Source of the DNA: Pardosa pseudoannulata
Lineage: Eukaryota; Arthropoda; Arachnida; Araneae; Lycosidae
Assembly: GCA_032207245.1 (NCBI GenBank)
Contig: CM063508.1
Location: forward strand, 94,472,039-94,536,038
Direction: 5' to 3'
Length of the DNA: 64,000 nucleotides
Shown here: one piece after another, positions 56,846 to 64,000 of the stretch
Numbering within the stretch: position 1 is the first letter of the stretch
Layout: each line of letters begins with the position of its first letter
The notes under the pieces: generated by a model
Seen by the model: only the letters and a program-made list of their open reading frames with translations
Database searches by the model: none
Told to the model about the DNA's origin: nothing
Made by a program: the position numbers and the translations under genes

Positions 56846-59800
56846 GTAAGTTCAGTATTCATATTTTTACTTATCAGTTTTCTTATACTTTATTCTACAT
56901 TTCTGCTATATTATTGATATGGCTTTTAAATGTGTGCCTTAATCTCTCAAAAGTTAGATTACAACTTTAGTATGGGAACGTTGTTTATCATTTTCATTAA
57001 ATTGGCAATATTATTTTCATTGAATTATTTAAAACTAAATTTATATTATATTGGCTAGAGGTGATAAATCTGTAACAAAAGAATTTTAAGTTATCTGTTA
57101 TCAACAGTATTTGTTCTTAAAGCCCAAATCTCATTTCTGTTTTGATGCTTTGCATTTTTTTTTCTCAAAAAATTTCTAAAGGTAGATTGTAATGCTCTAA
57201 ATCAACTGACCATACAAGCAGGGCTAGCATGATTTAAATCAGTTGATTTTTTTTTTTTTTGAAAGAATCATTGATTTAAATCATTTTTTTCACTTCTTTT
57301 AAAACCTATATTCCAAAGACAGGAGAATTGGGAATCAATCAGCACAGTAATACCAATAAGTAAATAAGTATAAATAGATAGCATTTGTTTTCCAAGAATT
57401 TAGGGGTTGTTATCAGAAAGTATGTAGTAGGGGTAGTAAAATGATTGATTATGACTGGTGGAATTCATTTTATGTAATGGGAGGTAAAGAGAGTACTACA
57501 GAACTTGAAATCCAGTTTGTCTACCAAATAACAACAGCCGTGGCTTAATCTGCTGGAATGGAAAGACAGTTTTCTTCTTTTGGTATTGTTCATTCTAGTC
57601 TTCATAACCAATTAGGAGTGGATAAAGCAAAGCTAGTGTTTTTATTGAAACAATTAAATCCATAATTTGGTGTTTAAAAATATTGAAATAGGTGATTGAA
57701 TTGTAATTTGTTTTTTAAATAAATAGTTTGCATTAAAAGAATATTTAATTTGTTCTTTAAATTTACATCTTATATAGTTTGCCCTATCCAGTTACAAAAT
57801 AATGGAATGTATTTATATTAAAATTTATATATTTAATTTTAGGTAATCAGTGTGTAGAATATACTAGATAGATAAGATGTTACTTCTTATAACAAACTAT
57901 TCTATGTAAATTGCAAAAAAACATAAAAACAACAATTAAAATTGGTATTCGGAAAAAAATAAAAAAAAATTATTTTTTTTTATTTTTATAAAAAAAAATC
58001 ATGATTTTTTTCCAACCCTGCATACAAGTATGATGAATTGTTTACTTCTAAATTTCCCCAGTTTTTTACATAAATATTCATAAATTCCATACTTTAAAAT
58101 AAAAGTCGTAGCGTGAAAATAATCTATGATTTCATTCTTAACAGTTACATTTAATGCTAATATCATGTGGGTAAACATTCTAAAATTCTTTATCAAATTT
58201 CTTAATTTCTATAACATTCTATATGACTGTCTCTAGACACAATGTAAGAGTTGATAAGATCAATAGCAAGATTTATGATATTATCTAGGTAAATAAAATA
58301 ACACCAGCAAGTTTTAAAATTCAGCTGTATCACTTTTTTTTTATATTGACAGATTGGCTATAGATCAGTGGTCTTTACACTAGATTTTATGAGATTCCGT
58401 AGAGGTGCTGTAATTGGTCTAAAAATGTACACATATACAATATACACTATAGTTATATATTAAATTCATAAGCTTCATGTAATTACTTTGACCTCTATAG
58501 AAAGAGTTTTGTGTTAGTAATCCAACATTAAAGGTTATCTGTGCTCTAACATTCTGTTTATAGCTGATTATTACTTTGATATCATTTAAAATAACACATC
58601 TATGTGAAAATTCATTTTTAAAATGTGTAGTAACAAATGTGAAGTATCAAAGAGAAAGCACAATGTAGAGTATGAAGTGTCCCAAAAATAATATCTATAA
58701 AGCTAGATTTCAATTATTTATGTGAAGAAAAAAAAAAAATAGAACATTGCATGCAGTCACTAGATGCAATGATGTAAGAGTTGGTATCACCAGTAGCATG
58801 ATTGCTGTTATTTATTTAAATAAAATGTCATTATGCACATTTTAAATTCAGCTTCCTTTTTCTTTATTTTATTACTGAAATTATATTTATATAATGTAAC
58901 ATCTATCTTACATAGGGCCAGAGGTGAGGAGGGAGCATGACAGTATCAAGTTCTCATTTTGGCCATGGCCAGATAATTTTTAAAATTTCTATCCACTCTT
59001 TTAATTCAATATTTTTGCTCCAAATTGTTTTATACATTTACTGAAACATATTATATATTATTGTTATGACTTTTAGATATAAATATTAAATTCATGATTT
59101 TTAGCTAGAAAAATAGTAAAATATGTAATTGGCTCTGTCCAGTGTGAGTCTGCTCCTGAAGCTTGATCCTGGCTACTGTACTACTACTTATACATCCCAC
59201 AGTGGCATGGGTGTCCGTAGCCATTCGGAAACAGCTTTAAGCTGTAGGTCCTGGTCTCATTAGCCCTCGTATTGCAAAAAGTAGACCGTAGCACTCCAAA
59301 CCAAAACCAAAATCTACTACTTATACTTTGGAGAGAAGTATAGGGATTTCCTAAATAAGTGGTTCTTAAACTTCTTTTTTGCCATGGTGCCCCTGGCATA
59401 TGTACCAGGCACCCAAGTTGTTATGACATTCAGTTTAGCATTGCTGCAGTAGGGGATTGGTTTCACCTTGAGATAAATACAAAGACAATGCATAGTATCT
59501 TTTGACAGTGGTAGAGTGGTGTGGGAATAAAAATAAAATTTTAAGTATGTTTATGACTTTTTTAAAAATAATTTTATACTTTCTTTTGATTACCCTTCAA
59601 TACCCTTGGCATATGAGATACCCTAGGGTGCTGTAATATCCAGTTTGAAAACCATAGTGCTAGATGATCATGTATTTCTAAGTCTTGAAAGTTTGAAGAT
59701 CACTACATCACTACTATAGATTATAACAGTTATATCATTTGCTGCAGTTGTATACACTGATGGCTCTACAGTTGATGGAATGGCAGGTAGTGGTGTTCGT

Positions 59801-62800
59801 AGATTTTTCAACTGAGAGAGACAATTGGACATTAACGTGATAACTTTGATGCAGAATTGTATTCAATTTGTATGGCTATTAGAGCGATTGAAAATACAGA
59901 TAAAGAAAAAATTGTTCTGTTTGTGGATTCTATGGTTGCCATTCATACAATAACTAATTATACTCAAGTACTTAATCTCAATGAATTCGAGTGTAAAAAG
60001 GAAATTAGTAGTTCCTTGATTGAATCAGGGAAGGAGGTAATTCTGCAATGGATCTCTAGCCACTGTGATGTGCCTGGGAATGAGCATGTGAACGCGCTTG
60101 CTAAAGAGGGCTGTGTTCTGCACCAACCCATAACTTGTGCCCCTCTAAGAAATGTTAAGCGAGCCATCAGTGAACATGTTTGTATGCCATTATAGGGATA
60201 TTGCTTCCGAAAAAAAATGGTCTTCTTTTTTGGATAGGCAAATATGTGGCACCTTGCCCAGAGCTATTGGTGTGGCCTGTTTCTGTCTTGAGGCTGGACA
60301 TGATTTTCTTCAGGCCCATCTGTACAAAGTTGGTCTTGCTGATTCACTGATCTGTGTCCTTTGTGCTTCAGCCCCAATGCATGGAGATCACCTTTTTTCT
60401 TGTCCTGCCCTACAGGATGTTATTTCTCCCAGTTCCTTTTTGATTCTCCCATCTAATGGGGCAATTTCTTGTCTGTATTGGACTGCAAGGCGTCGTATGC
60501 TCGAAAGAGTTCAGACGGGCATAATATAATAATAATAATAATAATAATAATAAAAGGTTGTATCAATTTGTGTTATGTAAACTTAATGCATATATACTCA
60601 TGTAAGTTTATTTCCCTAATTGTAACTTTTCATTTTATTTTTCTTGTAGGTTGGAACACTTGACCAACTGGTTGGTTTGACAGATGATTTGGCAAAGCTT
60701 GATCAGTTTGTTGAATCTGTTATCAGAAAGTTAATTTGCACAATGCAAGAAATATTAGAAGATGAAAAAGATGTTTTAAGGGAAAATCTGAATATTAATA
60801 ATGGTATAAAATTATACATATATAACCAGTTAGATATAAATATTTTGTTGTTTCTTAATCAAATTTATATAGGTTTTTGTTAGATGTTTGTAGTTTTTTT
60901 CTTATGTAATTTAGCTAATTGTTAGTAAATTATCTGATTAAATATATGTAGCTCTGGAACAAAAATTAACTGCAATATTTTTATAGATTGAAGCTATTTT
61001 GCAAGAATGCTATTTATTTTATTTGGAATTTGGGTGTACTTATTTATTTTTATCACTTTATTCTGTAATTTATTCTGTAATTTTTTTTTAATAAAAGTTA
61101 TATTTCTTATATGTATTTCTTGATGTTGATTATATATTTGTTTTATGGGTAATAGATAATAGTAAGACTGAGGTTATTTATAAATTTTACTGAATTTTTT
61201 ATTCTCTATCAGTTATTTATAGGAGTTTTAACATATATTTATTGTTGTTTTTATTCTGTGCTCTTTAAGTGTTAATTGCAGTCATCTTTTTTTTACTTGC
61301 AGTTGATGTACCAACATATGTAACACGTTTTACATGGGACTCTGCAAAATACCCTATTCGCCAGCCTATTCCATACATTGTTGAAATAATATCAAAAGTA
61401 ACGTTATTTTATTTGAAGTAATATAGTGTATTGTTAGATTTTTTTTCTTTTTCTTGTATAATAATTATTTCATAATGTATTTTAGCAAGTAGAACAAATT
61501 GAAGGGGAACTGAAACAAAAGTCAGCTGCTTATAACTCTCTAAGAACAAGCCTTCAAAACTTAGAAAGAAAACAAACGTAAGTTGCTATTATGTGTTATG
61601 TTTTTCTCCTGTAATCCTTATATAATGATATAAGAAGACGTTAGGGTTGGTCATTTTGCCAGCAAAATGGTATTTTTTCCAGGACAGTGGTAAAAATTGG
61701 CTGGATTTTAAATATGTACAAAAAATTAATAATTAATCCTTATATAATGATATAAGAAGATGTTAGGATTGGTCATTTTGCCAGCAAAATGGTATTTTTT
61801 CCAGGACAGTTTTAAAAACTGGATAAAACCTGGTAAAAACTGACAAAAATGGCAAAATCTAGAAAAATTGGCTGGATTTTAAATATGTACAAAAAATTAA
61901 TAATCAATCCTTATATAATGATATAAGAAGACGTTAGGATTGTTCATTTTGCTGGCAAAAGGATATTTTTTCCAGGACAGTGGTAAAAACTGGCAAAAAT
62001 GGCAAAATCTAGAAAAATTGGCTGGATTTTAAATATGTAAAAAAAAAATTAATAATTAATAAATAACAAAATAATAATTTTGTACATAATACAGTTGACA
62101 CTAAAATCAGAATATTGATTAGGTATTTCATTAGTAAAAATTTAATAATTTAAACAATTTAAAATAATTTTCATTGATGTTATCATTCAAAATACAATAT
62201 TCTATTTTTGTAAATAAATTTATATGATGGAGGCATGGGATAAAAAATGTTTTCTTACTATTTATCAATTTAATATAGTAATGTTGTCTTTAATTGTAAT
62301 GTGTATATATACACATATAAGGTATATATTATATAAGTACTAAAAACATTTAAACCTACAGTTTGTAGAGGAAATAAGCTAATAATTACATTAAAAAAAC
62401 ATTGCATATAAAAATTTGCAAAATCTATCTTCATATTATCTTTTATTTGTATCTCTAGGTGTAACTTTAGATTTAGATTGTTTCAATGACACATTGAATA
62501 TTCTATGTTAAAAAAAAACATTGTATTATGTATCTTTAGATTAGAGTTAAAATCAGTAAAAGTTAAAATAGTTACATCTCTGTAAATAAAACATCCATTT
62601 TTGCTACTTGGCAAAAAGTGGTAAAAATGTATTTTTGCCAGGACGGTTTTTACCGGGTTTTTTTTTCCATAGTTTTTTTCCACCTTTGGCAAAAACGTAC
62701 CAACCCCAGAAGATGCGTTACCATAAAATAAAATTTTTTTATATTAATAAAAAAAACTGGTTTAGAAATAATTTTATATATTTCTTTTTCTGTAAAGTTC

Positions 62801-62924
62801 AATCAGTATTTTTTTTTTTTTTTAGTGGCAGTCTACTTCTTCGAAATCTTGGTGATCTTGTAAAGAAGGAGCACTTTGTTCTCAATTCAGAATATTTAAC
62901 AACACTTTTGGTTGTTGTTCCAAA
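56714..62924 (+). CDS. Vha44: V-type proton ATPase subunit C (partial; 3' end outside window)
   Basis: Subunit C of the cytosolic V1 sector. It links the peripheral stalks to V0 and is released when the pump disassembles; the complex acidifies endosomes, lysosomes and secretory vesicles. The exons are 56714-56845, 60650-60803, 61303-61397, 61486-61577 and 62826-62924, all GT/AG and in frame. The product starts [20 protein letters not shown], very like animal subunit C. It continues [59 protein letters not shown] and [20 protein letters not shown], then [12 protein letters not shown]. About 190 residues are encoded here, roughly half of the usual 380. The remainder must lie beyond 64000. The divergent neighbour is mRpL40. 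Confidence 0.95.
57219..58020 (+). mobile_element. hAT element with perfect 8-bp target duplication in V-ATPase C intron 1
   Basis: 'catacaag' occurs at 57211-57218 and 58021-58028, directly abutting CAGGGCTAGCATGATTT at the left and 'ttccaaccctg' at the right. The subterminal word 'atgatttaaatca' recurs. It carries a remnant of the hAT dimerisation domain and is otherwise deleted. It is 802 bp. Confidence 0.93.
57535..57665 (+). pseudogene. hAT transposase C-terminal dimerisation domain remnant
   Basis: The frame reads TTAVA, stop, [20 protein letters not shown] then [18 protein letters not shown] and a stop. It matches the hATC block (family pattern SSAxxERxFSxxGxVxSxxRNxLxxxxxxxLxFL). The rest of the transposase is missing. 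Confidence 0.85.
59194..59313 (+). mobile_element. 5'-truncated SINE with perfect 13-bp target duplication
   Basis: Starts within the body ('atcccacagtggcatgggtg') and keeps 'tcattagccctcgtattgca', 'gtagaccgtagcactccaaa' and the 'ccaaaaccaaaa' tail. It is flanked by 'ctactacttatac' (59181-59193 and 59314-59326). It lies in V-ATPase C intron 1 in the sense direction. Confidence 0.93.
59358..59662. mobile_element. hAT-like short inverted-repeat element
   Basis: The left end 'agtggttcttaaactt' and 'gccatggtgcccctggcat' are mirrored at the right by 'agggtgctgtaatatccag' and 'tttgaaaaccatagtgct'. Such 'agtggttct(c/t)aaac' ends are common in short hAT-type elements. No clean target duplication. 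Confidence 0.5.
59755..60522 (+). pseudogene. LINE RNase H and C-terminal knuckle fragment
   Basis: Starts [16 protein letters not shown], the first RNase H Asp motif, then a frameshift near 59810. The next frame has [20 protein letters not shown] with the second Asp, then [20 protein letters not shown] in place of the usual GHxGIxGNExAD. It continues [20 protein letters not shown] and [20 protein letters not shown] then SC, a CCHC-type knuckle. Several frame changes make it non-functional. It is in V-ATPase C intron 1, sense, ending 100 bp before exon 2. Confidence 0.82.
60523..60553 (+). repeat. (TAA)n tail of the LINE fragment
   Basis: About ten TAA/ATA triplets directly follow the end of the LINE ORF, as in I-type elements, which end in TAA repeats rather than poly(A). 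Confidence 0.85.
60650..60803 (+). CDS. Vha44: V-ATPase subunit C, exon 2
   Basis: The acceptor is 'tttttcttgtag' and the donor is G|GTATAA. It begins [20 protein letters not shown] and ends ENLNINN plus one base of a split Val codon. Confidence 0.94.
61303..61397 (+). CDS. Vha44: V-ATPase subunit C, exon 3
   Basis: The acceptor is 'ttttacttgcag' and the donor is AAA|GTAACG. It encodes [20 protein letters not shown] then [11 protein letters not shown]. The frame joins exons 2 and 4 exactly. Confidence 0.94.
61486..61577 (+). CDS. Vha44: V-ATPase subunit C, exon 4
   Basis: The acceptor is 'tgtattttag' and the donor is AC|GTAAGT. It encodes [20 protein letters not shown] then [10 protein letters not shown] plus a split Thr codon, the start of the coiled foot region. 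Confidence 0.94.
61642..62706. mobile_element. Non-autonomous element in V-ATPase C intron 4 with a triplicated left end
   Basis: The left end 'gggttggtcattttgccagc' and right end 'ttggcaaaaacgtaccaacc' are imperfect inverted repeats built on GGGTTGGT and TTTTGCCA. The left block 'tataagaaga(c/t)gttagg' through 'ggctggattttaaatatgta' occurs three times (starting about 61614, 61742 and 61917). 'agaagacgtta' before and 'agaagatgcgtta' after may be a decayed target duplication. No coding capacity. Confidence 0.7.
62826..62924 (+). CDS. Vha44: V-ATPase subunit C, exon 5
   Basis: The acceptor is 't(n)ag' after a long T tract. It encodes [20 protein letters not shown] then [12 protein letters not shown] plus two bases of Lys. 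The donor AA|GTAAAG means the Lys codon continues in the next exon outside the window. Confidence 0.92.
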
Positions 62925-63252
62925 GTAAAGTTTATTTTCAAAATTTCTATCATATAATGTCATTTATCTTATATTAATGTTTATTTAGTATATTTCAACC
63001 CACTCAACAGTTCAAGAGTTGTATTCAATATACATCCAAAGCTAGAATTCCGCTTATTTAATTGTGTAGTCAAAGGATGAAAGCCAATTAAGGAATGCAA
63101 ATATATTTATATGGTTTAGTTTTTAAAATGCTTTAATTGTTAATTTTATTGATATCTGCGTGAAGAAAGGATATTTTTCTTATTAAGGTCTAACTATTAT
63201 TTTCTTATGATTTTTAAGTTCTTTGATTTCATGTTTATAGTTGTTATTGATT

Positions 63253-63768
63253 CCAAAACGTAGTGTTGTTCTACTTGGTGATTAAATATATTATCTAGGA
63301 CATAGATGGAAAAACTGGAGATTCCATGAGTTTGTGCAACCTTCTTAAAAGTTGTAATAATCCTCATGTATTAGTTAATATTTTATTATGTAGATTATAG
63401 CAATTTGAAAATGAATAAAATTATATATTCATTCCAAAAAGTAGTCACCGAATGGTTAGGGTACTGGCCTTCGGAACCAAAGTTTGTGGGTTCGAATAGC
63501 ATGGATGTTTGTAGCTTTTCGGAATTGGCTTTAAACAGTAGGTCCCGGTCTCATTAGCCCTCATGTTGTAAAAAGTAGACTGTAGCAAACCAAAACGAAA
63601 ACGTAGTGTTGTTCTACTTGGTGATTAAATATATTATCTAGGACATAGATGGAAAAACTGGAGATTCCATGAGTTCTTTGTGCAACCTTCTTAAAAGTTG
63701 TAATAATCCTCATGTATTAGTTAATATTTTATTATGTAGATTATAACAATTTGAAAATGAAGAAAATT
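63253..63768. repeat. Long direct repeat (about 170-180 bp) flanking a SINE
   Basis: 'aaaacgtagtgttgttctac' begins at 63255 and 63598, 343 bp apart. The repeat continues through 'ggacatagatggaaaaactg', 'cttcttaaaagttgtaataa' and 'gattata(g/a)caatttgaaa'. The SINE sits exactly between the two copies. Confidence 0.9.
63436..63597 (+). mobile_element. tRNA-derived SINE, near full length
   Basis: 'agtcaccgaatggttagggt' (A-box region), 'gtgggttcgaatagcatgga' (shortened B-box region), 'cagtaggtcccggtctcatt', 'agccctcatgttg' and the tail 'caaaccaaaacgaaaacg'. The B box has lost the 'cccactctgg' piece found in the 3.4-kb copy. Confidence 0.85.
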
Positions 63769-64000
63769 GTATCAATGCTATGTTAGTTTATGTAACTCAG
63801 TGTTATTATTTTTCTGTTGTATTTCTTTGTAATGTAAAAAATTTATTTAAAAATACTCCTACTTTATTATTTTGATTTGAAACCCATAACAATCCTCAGT
63901 ACCTTAAAAAATGTGTAGTGAGAATTTTCTCAATATTAGAAAATTTATATTAATTTCATTCACAAAAGTGAAGTATTTTAGAAAATAACATTTAAATATA

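Noticed and set aside
59964..60167. Minus-strand ORF in V-ATPase C intron 1
   Set aside because: Shadow of the LINE RNase H fragment on the plus strand.

Overview
This is an AT-rich, gene-poor stretch of a eukaryotic nuclear genome. It looks like an arthropod, most probably a chelicerate such as a spider. The reasons are two intron-containing housekeeping genes, an insect-type gustatory-receptor gene with decayed paralogues, and a dense mix of mariner, pogo, piggyBac, hAT, Helitron, LINE and tRNA-derived SINE copies typical of arthropods. The species assignment is inference; no sequence search was run.

Layout. Positions 1-5.4 kb hold satellite DNA: a 183-bp array, then a 93-bp array, bracketed by a diverged direct repeat. 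Positions 5.4-9.3 kb are mostly microsatellite, including about 720 bp of (TA)n and about 450 bp of (TCTA/TC)n. Positions 9.3-29 kb are a transposon graveyard. It contains a piggyBac relic with an RTE-type LINE fragment, a mariner, two oppositely oriented Helitrons, a hAT inserted into a LINE RNase H domain, a short piggyBac relic, and a TTAA-flanked element carrying a pogo-like element. A gustatory-receptor pseudogene (14.3-16.1 kb) and a possible receptor exon (21.5 kb) lie among them. The only intact receptor gene is at 31.0-32.1 kb (+). Tandem repeats and very AT-rich DNA follow, to 36.9 kb. A 5'-truncated LINE with a long reverse-transcriptase ORF that has lost its RNase H domain lies at 36.9-39.2 kb (-).

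From 40.4 to 53.0 kb (-) is mRpL40, a mitochondrial large-subunit ribosomal protein. Five coding exons join in frame to 218 codons. Its introns carry a second pogo-like element, a second TTAA element with a nested insertion, a decayed pogo-type DNA-binding domain and several SINEs with target-site duplications. Divergently transcribed from 56.7 kb (+) is the V-type ATPase subunit C gene. Five coding exons are visible and the 3' end lies beyond the window. Its first intron holds a hAT with a perfect 8-bp target duplication, a SINE, a hAT-like element and a LINE 3' end with a (TAA)n tail. Its fourth intron holds a MITE with a triplicated terminus.

The two housekeeping genes and the receptor are the only likely functional protein genes. 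I found no convincing new multi-gene system. What stands out is the nesting of identifiable transposons, paired inverted copies of the same families, and SINE variants with a replaced 5' head.
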